DNA of 47,324 nt, from contig JAJZUL010000025.1 in assembly GCA_021848545.1 (NCBI GenBank), positions 1-47,324 of the forward strand, given 5' to 3'. Under the pieces are notes generated by a model. The model did no database searches and was not told where the DNA came from. It saw nothing but the letters and a program-made list of their open reading frames with translations. A program made the translations under genes and the position numbers. Shown piece after piece: positions 37,904-47,194 of this stretch; the first letter of the stretch is position 1, and each line of letters begins with the position of its first letter. The DNA is from Pseudomonadota bacterium. GTDB taxonomy: Bacteria; Pseudomonadota; Alphaproteobacteria; Rhodospirillales; Magnetospirillaceae.

Positions 37904-38869
37904 TGATCTGGCGTAGAAGCGGCGCCAGGCTTCGGCGGCGACGAAAGCGGTGTCGTCGGGCGCCTGATAGGCCCAATTCTCCAGCCGCCCGTCGAAGGGG
38001 CGGGTCAGGCCGTCGGCCAGCAGGGCGCGGTGGAAAGCATCGAATTTGCGCGATCCGCCGGGCAAACCGGCGACCATCACCGGCTTGCCGGTGGAACAGG
38101 CCTCGGTCACCATATTGACGCTGTCGGCGGTGACGATGATGGCGTCGGCCAGACCCAGCAGGGCGAAATAGGGGTTCTCGCCTTCGCCGTTCCAGATGGT
38201 GGCGGGCAGACCGGCCAGGGCGTCGCGCAGGACCTGTTCGTTCTCGGCGCCGGTGCGGCGCGACGGCGTGACCATCAGCCCGACGCCGTCCTTGCGGGCC
38301 ATGTCGGCCAGTCGCCCGGCGAAATCGGCCATCACCGTTTTGTCGAGACGATAGGCGCCGTTGCTGCCGCCCACCAGAACGGCGACACGCGGGCGCGGCA
38401 AATGGTCGAATTGAGGCGCCATGCGGGCGGCGGCGTCCGCCGTCGCCTGCGGGGTGACGCCGTGCAGCGAGCCCAGGGTCGATATGACGTTATTCCCGCG
38501 CAGCCGGTCATGGCGCGGCACCACCACCAGATCGAACAGGGAGGATCGCACCCCCGGATTCTGGATCTGGATGCGGAAGGTGCCGGGATTGACCTGACGC
38601 AGGAACAGGGACGCGGCCACGCTCTGGCGGCCGGTGGCGATGGCCACGTCGGGCCAGGGCGGGTCCAGCCGGTCGGAATCGGCGGCCAGGGCATGGGCCA
38701 GACCCAGGCGCAGGAAGGTGGGGCTGAGCTGGCGCCAGGGCGCGCGCAGGGACACCCGTTTGACCACCGGGACCAGGCCCATGGCGGCGGCCAGACCCAG
38801 GCATTGGTTTTCCATGCCCGGACGACCGTCGCTCAAGACCCAACAGCTATTGGCGGAAGACCCCCACAC
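37901..38869 (-). CDS. ELM1/GtrOC1-family protein (DUF1022)
   Basis: 322 residues, GTG start. The pattern WVLSDGRPGMENQCLGLAAAMGL, then PDVAIATGRQSVAASLFLRQ, FDLVVVPRHDRLRGNNVISTLGSLHGVTP, VAVLVGGSNGAYRL, LMVTPSRRTGAENEQVLRDAL, NPYFALLGLADAIIVTADSVNMVTEACSTGKPVMV is characteristic of the mitochondrial fission ELM1 family, which has a glycosyltransferase-like fold. Bacterial function is unclear; envelope glycan work is suspected for the family. 19 bases after a 2OG-Fe(II) oxygenase gene, likely co-transcribed. Confidence 0.88.
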   Translation of the reverse strand: MWGSSANSCWVLSDGRPGMENQCLGLAAAMGLVPVVKRVSLRAPWRQLSPTFLRLGLAHALAADSDRLDPPWPDVAIATGRQSVAASLFLRQVNPGTFRIQIQNPGVRSSLFDLVVVPRHDRLRGNNVISTLGSLHGVTPQATADAAARMAPQFDHLPRPRVAVLVGGSNGAYRLDKTVMADFAGRLADMARKDGVGLMVTPSRRTGAENEQVLRDALAGLPATIWNGEGENPYFALLGLADAIIVTADSVNMVTEACSTGKPVMVAGLPGGSRKFDAFHRALLADGLTRPFDGRLENWAYQAPDDTAFVAAEAWRRFYARS

Positions 38870-38888
38870 GATGTCGCTTCCCGGGCGG

Positions 38889-39530
38889 TCAGGCGATCTT
38901 GCCGATGCCGAACGCCCGTTTCAGCTTTTTGACCCCGGCGGAGAAGCGATGGCGGGCGACCTCGCGCTGCAAGGCCGCCTGATCCTTGACGAAATTCATC
39001 ATGACGTAGCGCCGCACCCCTTCATAGGAGGTGTGGCCGTGCCAGGCGTGATCGACGCATTTGAAGGCGACCAGGGTGCCGCCGTTGGGGGGCACTTCCG
39101 CCACGTAATCCTCAAGATCGGTCGGCGAGCGCAGGATGCGCAGGCGCGCGCCCTGGTGCGGCCAGACTTCGTCGTTGAGGTACAGAAGCAGGGTGACTTT
39201 TTTGAAGGTGGCGTCGGCGTGGATCTTGCCGTCGGTGGCCCGGGCGCAGCCGCGCACGGTGATCATGGTGCCGTGATCGTCCAGGGGCACGTCGAATTTC
39301 TCGGCGATGACGTCGCGCAATTCCCGGCTTTGCATATCGGCGACGATCTGGCGAAAGGTGGCCCCGCCTTCGATGGTGTCCAGCGGAAAGACGCCGGCCA
39401 TGTCGATGGCCGGATAATCACGGATGGCGTCGGCCAGATGGGCGCGGGGCAGGAAGAAAGGCAGAACCAGATGGGGATAGGGGGTCTGTTCGACGGGCGC
39501 CGCTTTCAGGGCGTCGATATCGAGAAGCAT
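38889..39530 (-). CDS. 2-oxoglutarate/Fe(II)-dependent oxygenase
   Basis: 213 residues from ATG 39530 with GAGG six bases upstream. Iron ligands: H and D in KIHADATFKKVTLLLYLND, and distal H in CVDHAWHGHTSYEGVRRYVMMNFV, where the nearby Arg would bind 2-oxoglutarate. The prolyl-4-hydroxylase-like superfamily fits; the substrate is unknown. Paired with the ELM1-family gene, which may indicate modification of a surface glycan or protein. Confidence 0.85.
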   Translation of the reverse strand: MLLDIDALKAAPVEQTPYPHLVLPFFLPRAHLADAIRDYPAIDMAGVFPLDTIEGGATFRQIVADMQSRELRDVIAEKFDVPLDDHGTMITVRGCARATDGKIHADATFKKVTLLLYLNDEVWPHQGARLRILRSPTDLEDYVAEVPPNGGTLVAFKCVDHAWHGHTSYEGVRRYVMMNFVKDQAALQREVARHRFSAGVKKLKRAFGIGKIA

Positions 39531-39646
39531 GGAAATCCTCAAAGGAAAATATTAGCGGCCGATCATAATGCAGCCCGCCCCTAACACAAAAGGATAATGG
39601 TGACGAGCGCCACGCCGCACCTTTGGCCAGCCTAATCACCCCTCAA

Positions 39647-39754
39647 CCTACGGCACCCGGAGGCGGCATAGCCGCCGACTATGCGCGTTGAGCGCGCCGG
39701 AGCGAGCGCGAGCCGAGTGAGGATAAGCCAAGCGCGAGCGCCGGCGCTTGAGGC
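39647..39754 (+). repeat. Intergenic repeat family C, copy 1
   Basis: Begins CCTACGGCACCCGGAGG, has a hairpin GGCGGCATAGCCGCC, then GACTATGCGCGTTGAGCGCG, GGATAAGCCAAGCGCG, and ends GCCGGCGCTTGAGGC. About 108 bases; followed by copy 2 at 39791. Confidence 0.88.
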
Positions 39755-39790
39755 CCAACCAACAAAAACCTGCCTACGCTCTCACCCTCT

Positions 39791-39902
39791 CGACCTACGG
39801 CACCCGGAGGCCGCATTAGCGGCCGACTATGCGCGTTGAGCGCGCCGGAGCGAGCGCGAGCCGAGTGAGGATAAGCCAAGCGCGAGCGCCGGCGCTTGAG
39901 GC
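39791..39902 (+). repeat. Intergenic repeat family C, copy 2
   Basis: Nearly identical to copy 1, except that the hairpin reads GGCCGCATTAGCGGCC: both arms changed together (GGCGGC/GCCGCC to GGCCGC/GCGGCC), preserving pairing. Confidence 0.88.
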
Positions 39903-39914
39903 GAACAAAAAAAC

Positions 39915-39965
39915 CAGCGTAAGCGAGTGAGGATAAGCCAAGCGCGAGCGCCGGCGCCTGAGGCT
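39915..39965 (+). repeat. Intergenic repeat family C, copy 3 (partial)
   Basis: Holds only the last part of the unit, GAGTGAGGATAAGCCAAGCGC to GCCGGCGCCTGAGGC. It ends 11 bases before the spoVR stop codon region. Confidence 0.8.
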
Positions 39966-39975
39966 AACCAACAAA

Positions 39976-41514
39976 CTAACCAACCAACGGCACGCTCGGC
40001 CCCACATCATCATATTCATTCAGCGTCATGTCGGTGGTGGCGTCCACCTCGATCAGGCGCACCTCGTAGCCCCACAGATTGGCGATATGGCGCAGCACCG
40101 GCACCGCGTTCTCCTCGTCCAGCAGCACGCCGTCGGTGACCCGGTGGTGCAGAATCAGACGGCGGTCGCCGGCCATGTCCACGTCGATGATCTGGATGTC
40201 GGGTTCCAGCCGGCTGACATCGTAGCTGGCGGCAAGGGCCCGGCGAACCTCGCGATAGCCGCGTTCGTTATGGATGGCGGTGACTTCGAGGCTGGGGGCG
40301 TCGGAATCGTTGTGGACCTTGAACAGCCTCATTTTGCGGATCAGTTCCGGCGACAGATATTGCTGGATGAAGCTTTCGTCGCGGTAATTGGCCCAGGCGT
40401 CGCGGAGCGTCCCCCAGGGATCGCGGTTGCCGGCGAAATCGGGGAACCAGACCCGGTCCTCGTCGGTGGGGTCCAGGCAGATGCGTCGGATGTCCTGCAT
40501 CATGCCGAAGCCCAGGGCATAGGGGTTGATCCCGGAAAAGCGGCGATCGTCGAAATCCGGCTGAAAGACGACGTTGGTGTGGGAATGAAGAACCTCCATG
40601 AAGGTTCCGTCGGTGATCCGGCCCTGTTCGTGAAGACGGTTGAGGATGTGGTAATGAACGCAGGTGGCGCAGCCCTCGTTCATGACCTTGGTCTGCTTCT
40701 GGGGGTAGAAGTACTGGGATATGTTGCGGACGATGCGCAGGATTTCCCGTTGCCATCCATGCAGCCTGGGCGCGCTTTTCTCCAGGAAATAGAGAAGGTT
40801 TTCCTCGGGCAGGCCCAGGCGCTTCTTGCGTTCGGCCAGATCGTGCGACCCGCGCCGCGAGGTGGCGGATTTGGGCACCGTGCGCCACAGATCGTTGTAG
40901 GTCTGTTCGTGATAGGCCCGGCGTTCCTCCTCGCGGCGCTTTTCCTCGCGCAGGTCGTAGACGCGCTTCTTGGGATAGCGGTGGACCCCGTGGCTCATCA
41001 AGGCGTGGGCCGCGTCCAGCACGCGCTCCACCGCCAGATGGCCGTGGCGTTCCTCGCATTGGCTGACGTAGGACTTGGCGAATTCCATGTAATCGAGGAT
41101 GCCGCTGGCGTCGGTCCATTGCTGGAACAGGGCGTTGTTCTTGAAGAAATGATTGTGTCCGAACGCCGCGTGCGCCATCACCAGCGCCTGCATCGACATG
41201 GGGTTTTCCTCCATGATGTAACTGATGCAGGGGCTGGAATTGATAACGATCTCATAGGCCAGGCCGCGCATGCCCTTGCGGTACAGGGTCTCGTCCTGGG
41301 CGAAATGCTTGCCGAACGACCAGTGGTGGTACATCAGCGGCAGGCCGATGGAGGAATAGGCGTCGAGCATCTGCTCGGCGGTGATGACCTCGATCTGGTT
41401 GGGATAGGTGATCAGCCCCAGCTCGGTGCCGGCGATGTCCTCGATGGCGTCGTAGGTGCGCCACAGCAGGTCGAAATCCCAGTCCGCCTGGGAAAACAGC
41501 AGATCCGCGTTCAT
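39976..41514 (-). CDS. spoVR: SpoVR family protein
   Basis: 512 residues. Family identity is clear from DWDFDLLWRTYDAIEDIAGTELGLITYPNQIEVITAEQMLDAYSSIGLPLMYHHWSFGKHF, YEIVINSSPCISYIMEENPMSMQALVMAHAAFGHNHFFKNN, and FYPQKQTKVMNEGCATCVHYHILNRLHEQGRITDGTFMEVLHSHTNV. The many His/Glu residues (HHWSFGKHF, HAAFGHNHFFK) suggest metal binding, not proven. SpoVR (YcgB in enterics) belongs with PrkA and YeaH to a stationary-phase/nitrogen-stress module. Overlaps the yeaH stop by ATGA, so translation is coupled. Confidence 0.96.
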   Translation of the reverse strand: MNADLLFSQADWDFDLLWRTYDAIEDIAGTELGLITYPNQIEVITAEQMLDAYSSIGLPLMYHHWSFGKHFAQDETLYRKGMRGLAYEIVINSSPCISYIMEENPMSMQALVMAHAAFGHNHFFKNNALFQQWTDASGILDYMEFAKSYVSQCEERHGHLAVERVLDAAHALMSHGVHRYPKKRVYDLREEKRREEERRAYHEQTYNDLWRTVPKSATSRRGSHDLAERKKRLGLPEENLLYFLEKSAPRLHGWQREILRIVRNISQYFYPQKQTKVMNEGCATCVHYHILNRLHEQGRITDGTFMEVLHSHTNVVFQPDFDDRRFSGINPYALGFGMMQDIRRICLDPTDEDRVWFPDFAGNRDPWGTLRDAWANYRDESFIQQYLSPELIRKMRLFKVHNDSDAPSLEVTAIHNERGYREVRRALAASYDVSRLEPDIQIIDVDMAGDRRLILHHRVTDGVLLDEENAVPVLRHIANLWGYEVRLIEVDATTDMTLNEYDDVGPSVPLVG

Positions 41515-42812
41515 GCGCCGCCTCCCGCGTTGCCGACACGCTCCTTGGAGAACAGGTCGCGGAAGACCGGAAAGATCTGGCTGCGGACCCGCACCTTGCG
41601 CATGGCCATGTTGGGCGCCACCCGGGCCACCGATTTGTAGGTGCGCCACAGATCGGTTTCGCGGCCCAGCCAATCCTTGTATTCGGCCCCGACCTCGATA
41701 TAGGCGAAATACTGGCACAGCGGCAGGATCAGCCCGGCCAGCATTTCCGCGGCCCGCGCGTTGTCCGACGAGGTGTTGTCGCCGTCCGACGCCTGGGCGG
41801 CGTAGATGTTCCAGTCGCTGGTGGGATAGCGTTCGTCCACCACCCGTTTCATTTCGGTCAGCGCCGTCGAAACCACGGTGCCGCCGGTTTCGGTGGAATA
41901 GAAGAAGGTGTCCTCGTCCACTTCCTTGGCTTCGTGGGTATGGCGGATGAAGACGATCTCCACATGGTGGTAGCGCCGGGTCAGGAACAGGTAGAGCAGC
42001 ATGTAGAAGCGCTTGGCCAGATCCTTCATGTGCTCGGTCATCGATCCCGACACGTCCATCAGGCAGAACATCACCGCCTGGGTCACCGGTTTGGGCACCG
42101 GCTCGAAGCGCGAATAACGGACGTCGAGGGGGTCGATATAGGGAATGCGCTTTGACCGGGCCATCATCCGGTCGAAATCCACCCGCAGTTCGGACAGGCG
42201 TTCGGGATCGTCGCCCGATTCCTCCAGGCGGCGGATTTCCGCTTCCAGTTCGGCGATGTCGTCGGGGCGCGGGCGCTTCAGCGCGATGCGCCGCGACAGG
42301 GAATTGCGCATGGTGCGCACGAGGTTGAGATTGGCGGGCGAGCCCGAAACCGAATAGCCGGCCCGGGCCAGGGAGTGGGATTCGGTCCGGTTGATGTTGG
42401 TCTTGACCAGATCGGGCAGTTCGAGATCGTCGAGAAAGATGTCGAGGAATTCATCCTTGGACAGCAGGAAGCGGAAATCGTCCTCGCCCTCGCCGTCGCC
42501 GCTGCCCCCGCTGCCCCCGCCGCCTTCGCCCTGCGGCCGGGGGATGAGATCGCCTTCCACGTACTCCTTGTTGCCGGGCACGACGTAATCGCGCACGCCC
42601 CCCTCGCCGGACCGGCGGAAGGCCGGTTCCCTGAGCCCGTCCGAGGGGATGGACACCCGTTCGCCGCTGGCGATGTCGGTGATCGACCGGTCGCCCGACG
42701 CTTCGCGCACCGCCCGCAGAATCTGCTGGCGGGCGCGGCGCAGGAAGCGCTGCCGGTTGGCAAGGCTCTTGCCTTTGGGATTGAGCCGCCGGTCGATGAT
42801 GTTCATCCGCAT
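41511..42812 (-). CDS. yeaH: YeaH/YhbH family protein (DUF444, VWA-like)
   Basis: 433 residues. N-terminal IIDRRLNPKGKSLANRQRFLRR and RYSRFEPVPKPVTQAVMFCLMDVSGSMTEHMKDLAKRFYMLLYLFL are diagnostic; DVSGSMT is a von Willebrand A metal-adhesion (MIDAS) motif. A Gly/Ser/Glu-rich flexible stretch lies at about 95-112 (PRPQGEGGGGSGGSGDGEGE). It partners PrkA in the stress module; the molecular job is unsettled. 43 bases after prkA. Confidence 0.95.
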   Translation of the reverse strand: MRMNIIDRRLNPKGKSLANRQRFLRRARQQILRAVREASGDRSITDIASGERVSIPSDGLREPAFRRSGEGGVRDYVVPGNKEYVEGDLIPRPQGEGGGGSGGSGDGEGEDDFRFLLSKDEFLDIFLDDLELPDLVKTNINRTESHSLARAGYSVSGSPANLNLVRTMRNSLSRRIALKRPRPDDIAELEAEIRRLEESGDDPERLSELRVDFDRMMARSKRIPYIDPLDVRYSRFEPVPKPVTQAVMFCLMDVSGSMTEHMKDLAKRFYMLLYLFLTRRYHHVEIVFIRHTHEAKEVDEDTFFYSTETGGTVVSTALTEMKRVVDERYPTSDWNIYAAQASDGDNTSSDNARAAEMLAGLILPLCQYFAYIEVGAEYKDWLGRETDLWRTYKSVARVAPNMAMRKVRVRSQIFPVFRDLFSKERVGNAGGGA

Positions 42813-42855
42813 GCTTCGATGCTCCGCCCCGCCATCCGCCCGTTACGTCAGGATG

Positions 42856-44802
42856 CTAACCGGCCTGCTTGACCCGCATGTACCATTCCACCAGACGCCG
42901 GACTTGGCGTTCGGTATAGCCGCGGGTCATCATCCGTTCGACGAAATCATGGTGCTTCTTCTCGCTGTCGGAATCCTTCTTGGACCCGAAGCTGATCACC
43001 GGCAGCAAATCCTCGACCTGGCTGAACATCCGCTTCTCGATGACCTCGCGAATCTTTTCGTACGAGGTCCAGGACGGGTTGCGGCCATTGTTGTTGGCCC
43101 TGGCCCGAAGCGAGAATTTGACCACTTCGTTGCGGAAATCCTTGGGGTTGGCGATACCCGCCGGCTTTTCCGTTTTCGACAGTTCCTGGTTGAGCAGTTC
43201 GCGATTGAGCAATTGGCCGGTATCGGGGTCCTTGAAATCCTGATCTTCGATCCAGGCGTCGGCGTAATCGACATAGCGGTCGAACAGGTTCTGGCCGTAA
43301 TCGTGATAGGATTCCAGATAGGCTTTCTGGATCTCGTTGCCTATGAATTCGGCATAGCGGGGCGCCAATTCGCCCTTGATGAATTCCAGATAGCGCTTTT
43401 CCGTCTCCTCGGGGAATTGCTCGCGGCGGATGGCCAGTTCCAGCATGTACATCAGGTGAACCGGATCGGCGCCGACCTCGTTGGTGTCGTAATTGAAGGT
43501 CGAGGACAGGACCTTGAAGGCGAAGCGGGTGGAAATGCCCTCCATGCCTTCGTCCACCCCGGCCACGTCCCGGTATTCCTGCATGGGTTTGGCCTTGGGG
43601 TCGGTTTCCTTGACGTTCTCGCCGTCATAGACCCGCATCTTGGAGAACAGGTTGGAATTCTCGTGCTCCTTCAGGCGGGACAGCACCGAGAACCGGGCCA
43701 GCATCTCCAGAGTCGCCGGCGCGCACGGCGCCTCGGCCAGTTCCGAACCCTGGATCAGCTTGTCGTAGATCTGCTGTTCCTCGGTCACCCGCAGGCAATA
43801 GGGGACCTTGATGACGCAGATGCGGTCGATGAAGGCTTCGTTGTTGCGGTTGTTCTTGAAGCTCTGCCATTCCGCCTCGTTGGAATGGGCCAGCACGATG
43901 CCCTGGAACGGCATGGCGCCGATATTCTCGCTGCCCACGTAATTGCTTTCCTGGGTCGCGGTCAGCAGCGGGTGCAGCATCTTGATCGGCGCCTTGAACA
44001 TCTCGACGAATTCGAGGATGCCCTGGGTGCAGCGGTTCAGCCCGCCCGAATAGGAATAGGCGTCGGGGTCGTTCTGGCTGAACATCTCCAGCTTGCGGAT
44101 GTCGACCTTGCCCACCAGGGTCGAGATGTCCTGGTTGTTCTCGTCGCCGGGCTCGGCCTTGGCCACGGCGACCTGCTTCAGGCGCGACGGGAACACCCGG
44201 ACCACCCTGAATTTCGAGATGTCGCCGCCGAATTCCTCCAGCCTTTTCACCGCCCAGGGGCTCATCAGGCCGGGCAGTCGGCGCACCGGAATGCCGTAGC
44301 GGTCGGCCAGTTCCTCGCCCATGATCTGGGGGTCGAACAGGGTCAGCGGGCTTTCGAACAGGGGGCTCAGTTCCTTGCCCGCCTTCAGCACGTAAATGGG
44401 GAATTTCTCCACCAGCGCCTTCAGCCGTTCCGCCAGCGACGATTTGCCGCCGCCCACCGGCCCCAGCAGGTAGAGGATCTGCTTGCGTTCCTCCAGCCCC
44501 TGGGCCGCGTGCCGGAAATAGCCGACGATGCGTTCGATGGTTTCTTCCATGCCGTAGAAATCGGCGAAGGCCGGATAGATCTTGATCGTCCGGTTCATGA
44601 ACACCCGCGACAGGCGGGCATCCTTGGCCGTATCGACGATCTCGGGTTCGCCGATGGCCGCGATCATCCGTTCGGCGGCCGAGGCGTACATCATCGGGTC
44701 GTCGCGGCACCCTTCGAGATAATCGAGCAGCGACAGCTCGACATCCTTGCGGCCCTCATAGGCCTGGGCGAAGCGGGAGAAGATATCGTCTGAAGCGTGC
44801 AT
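42856..44802 (-). CDS. prkA: PrkA family serine protein kinase (YeaG)
   Basis: 648 residues. N-terminal AAA-like domain with Walker A LLGPVGGGKSSLAERLK and the PrkA blocks VFMNRTIKIYPAFADFYGMEETIERIVGYFRHAAQGLEERKQ, GGLNRCTQGILEFVEMFKAPIKMLHPLLTATQE, IGAMPFQGIVLAHSNEAEWQSFKNNRNNEAFIDRI; the C-terminal half (about 420-648) is the PrkA-specific domain. Some family members are reported as Ser/Thr kinases, others as ATP-dependent proteases. First gene of prkA-yeaH-spoVR. The control region lies in 44803-44990. Confidence 0.96.
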   Translation of the reverse strand: MHASDDIFSRFAQAYEGRKDVELSLLDYLEGCRDDPMMYASAAERMIAAIGEPEIVDTAKDARLSRVFMNRTIKIYPAFADFYGMEETIERIVGYFRHAAQGLEERKQILYLLGPVGGGKSSLAERLKALVEKFPIYVLKAGKELSPLFESPLTLFDPQIMGEELADRYGIPVRRLPGLMSPWAVKRLEEFGGDISKFRVVRVFPSRLKQVAVAKAEPGDENNQDISTLVGKVDIRKLEMFSQNDPDAYSYSGGLNRCTQGILEFVEMFKAPIKMLHPLLTATQESNYVGSENIGAMPFQGIVLAHSNEAEWQSFKNNRNNEAFIDRICVIKVPYCLRVTEEQQIYDKLIQGSELAEAPCAPATLEMLARFSVLSRLKEHENSNLFSKMRVYDGENVKETDPKAKPMQEYRDVAGVDEGMEGISTRFAFKVLSSTFNYDTNEVGADPVHLMYMLELAIRREQFPEETEKRYLEFIKGELAPRYAEFIGNEIQKAYLESYHDYGQNLFDRYVDYADAWIEDQDFKDPDTGQLLNRELLNQELSKTEKPAGIANPKDFRNEVVKFSLRARANNNGRNPSWTSYEKIREVIEKRMFSQVEDLLPVISFGSKKDSDSEKKHHDFVERMMTRGYTERQVRRLVEWYMRVKQAG

Positions 44803-45411
44803 CCGTCACTCCATCCAGAATACCAAGCCGAAATGCCGGGATTGGGGGGGCATCGCCGAAAAGACCGCCGCCTGGGCGCGGCTCGCGACGCACGATGTCG
44901 GGGCGGAAAGGGGGCGCCCGGAACGGGAAGAACGGAAAGGTCCGCTTATCCGGAAGGAAGTCTGCATCCTGCATCCCTTCGCATGGCACATGTGTGTCCA
45001 AGTCTTCAGGTATTCTATCCAGATGTCGTTAATGAGTTGCTGTGCCGCAAGACGATCCCCATATTTTTTCGTCATTCCCGCCCTGGTGGAACAGGGGGCG
45101 GCTCCGAGCGGAAATCCCCTCATCCGTCATTGTGCCGCCAGATATGCGACCCAAGTCAAGGGCGCCCAGGAAGTCGTCACGCATGGCACCAATGTTGAAC
45201 TACTGAAGGTTTCGAAATTTCGATAAATCTTGAATCGCCGCAATCGAGCGGGCATAGTCTTCATCAAGACGCACACGCACGTGGCCCTCTTGTGGCCGGA
45301 TGGCGGTGGCGGATGGATTTCGGTCCAATGCCACGCCGGGAACCGTCGGACGCGTCCTTTTTGGTGGAGCAGGCCAACCTGTGGGCCGGCAGCCCCTTAA
45401 GGGAGGTGGAC
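44803..45411. other. Non-coding divergent region between prkA and hss
   Basis: About 609 bases. Moderately AT-rich at 44990-45080 and 45200-45250, consistent with promoters for both directions. No family-recognisable ORF. A minus-strand frame at 45200-45335 ends RVRLDEDYARSIAAIQDLSK and has gene-like codon use but no ribosome site; it may be a small gene or remnant. Confidence 0.5.
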
Positions 45412-45465
45412 ATGGTCGAGAGCCGCGAAACGCCCCGTCTTTTCCAGTCCCGAAAAAGAATGTGA
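45412..45465 (+). CDS. Candidate leader peptide upstream of homospermidine synthase
   Basis: 17 codons, MVESRETPRLFQSRKRM then TGA, with the best ribosome site in the region (GGGAGGTGG five bases before the ATG). Three of the last five codons are basic (R, K, R). Translation ends 260 bases before hss, and the intervening leader is GC-rich with several possible hairpins. Short basic leader peptides control polyamine genes in other bacteria (for example the speF leader of enterics), so a similar role is possible. Not a known family to me. Confidence 0.4.
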   Translation: MVESRETPRLFQSRKRM

Positions 45466-45725
45466 CGCCCGTTCGCCGGGAGCCGGAAGCGGTCTGACCC
45501 GCAGCCGGTTTCGGGCCGCTGTCGTCGGCGCCGTCGTTCCCGTGCCCGTCCTTCCGTCGCCGGAGGGGGGGCGCGAGCGTCGTCGAGGGCTTCGGGCGGT
45601 CGGCGCCAAGGTCGGGACGCCACCCGGGAATTCCCGTTATTTCATCAGCAGAAGGAGCCGGCCGAAAGGACGGCGACGACATCGCAGCCGGAGCAAGGGT
45701 TGCCAGAGGGAAAGGATTTGGCATC

Positions 45726-47138
45726 ATGGACAACAAGCGCACCGCGTTCGGGGGACGCATCGTCATCGTCGGGTTCGGAAGTATCGGCCAGGGGATCCTG
45801 CCGCTTATTTTGCGCCATTTCGATATCGATGCGGAGCGGGTCGCCATAGTGACCGCCGACGAGCGCGGCCGCGACGTAGCCAATGAATACGGGGTGCGGT
45901 TCGATATCACGCCGCTCGATCCCGACAATTTCCGCGCCATCCTGTCGCCGCTGCTGAAGCGCGGCGATTTTTTGCTCAACGTGTCGGTGGACGTGTCCTC
46001 GGTGGCGCTGATCGAATTCGCCCGCGAGGTCGGCGCGCTTTATCTCGACACCTGTATCGAACCCTGGGCCGGCGGTTATACCGATGCGGCGCTGTCGCCG
46101 TCGCTGCGCAGTAATTACGCCCTGCGCGAAAGCGCGCTGACGCTGAAGACCCGCGACCGCGCGCCGACGGCGGTGATCACCCACGGCGCCAATCCCGGTC
46201 TGGTCAGCCATTTCGTCAAACAGGCGCTGCTGGATCTGGCGCAGAAGACCGGGCTTGGCGCCTGGTCGCCGGTGGGACGCGCGGAATGGGGCCTGTTGGC
46301 CGAAAAACTGGGGGTCAAGACCATCCATATCGCCGAGCGCGACACCCAGATCGCGGCCGGGCACCCCAAGCAGGCCGGCGAATTCGTCAACACCTGGTCG
46401 ATCGACGGCTTCATCAGCGAGGGCTGCCAGCCGGCGGAACTGGGCTGGGGCACACACGAGCGCCATTGGCCGAGCGATGGCGGGCGCCACGACTTCGGCG
46501 GCGATGCCGCCATCTTCCTCAATCGTCCCGGCGCCGCCACCAAGGTCCGCAGCTGGACGCCCACCGCCGGCCCGCAGCACGGATTCCTGGTGACCCATAA
46601 TGAATCCATCTCCATCGCCGATTATTTCACCGTGCGCGACGGCGAGCGGGTGCGCTATCGGCCGACCGTCCATTACGCCTATCACCCCTGCGACGACGCA
46701 ATTCTGTCCCTGCACGAACTGGCCGGCCGCAATTGGCTGGCCCAGGAACGCCAGCGTCTGTTGATGGATGAAATCACCGACGGCATCGACGAATTGGGCG
46801 TGCTGCTGATGGGGCACACCGAGGGCGCCTATTGGTACGGCTCGCAATTGTCCATCGCCGAGGCGCGACGTTTGGCGCCCCATAACAGCGCCACCAGCCT
46901 GCAGGTGACCAGCACGGTGCTGGCCGCGATGATCTGGGCTATCGAGAATCCCGAGGAGGGCATCGTCGAGCCCGACGAGATCGATCACGAGCGCATTCTC
47001 GCGCTGGCCAAGCCCTATCTCGGTCCGGTGGTCGGGGTCTATACCGATTGGACGCCGCTGGACGGGCGGGGCAGCCTGTTCCCCGAGGATATCGATCCCA
47101 GCGATCCCTGGCAGTTCAAGAATTTTCGGGTGATGTGA
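45726..47138 (+). CDS. hss: Homospermidine synthase
   Basis: 470 residues. Makes sym-homospermidine from putrescine with NAD+, the main long polyamine of many alphaproteobacteria. N-terminal Rossmann motif IVIVGFGSIGQGILPLI; family blocks YLDTCIEPWAGGY, VITHGANPGLVSHFVKQALLDLA, FVNTWSIDGFISEGCQPAELGWGTHE, PTVHYAYHPCDDAILSLHEL, and C-terminal WTPLDGRGSLFPEDIDPSDPWQFKNFRV. Start ATG 45726 with AAAGGATT. The long leader with a short ORF suggests control at the RNA level. Confidence 0.96.
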   Translation: MDNKRTAFGGRIVIVGFGSIGQGILPLILRHFDIDAERVAIVTADERGRDVANEYGVRFDITPLDPDNFRAILSPLLKRGDFLLNVSVDVSSVALIEFAREVGALYLDTCIEPWAGGYTDAALSPSLRSNYALRESALTLKTRDRAPTAVITHGANPGLVSHFVKQALLDLAQKTGLGAWSPVGRAEWGLLAEKLGVKTIHIAERDTQIAAGHPKQAGEFVNTWSIDGFISEGCQPAELGWGTHERHWPSDGGRHDFGGDAAIFLNRPGAATKVRSWTPTAGPQHGFLVTHNESISIADYFTVRDGERVRYRPTVHYAYHPCDDAILSLHELAGRNWLAQERQRLLMDEITDGIDELGVLLMGHTEGAYWYGSQLSIAEARRLAPHNSATSLQVTSTVLAAMIWAIENPEEGIVEPDEIDHERILALAKPYLGPVVGVYTDWTPLDGRGSLFPEDIDPSDPWQFKNFRVM

Positions 47139-47194
47139 GGGGGGGTATTGGTTGGGCGTCGGGCGCCGGTGCCGGCGCTTAGTTTTTTGGTTGG

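Noticed and set aside
44806-45123. 105-residue minus-strand frame between prkA and hss (INDIWIEYLKTWTHMCH part)
   Set aside because: No ribosome site, runs into the prkA leader, and only the AT-rich middle looks protein-like.
45200-45335. Minus-strand peptide ending RVRLDEDYARSIAAIQDLSK
   Set aside because: Plausible codon use, but no ribosome site, no credible start and no recognised family.
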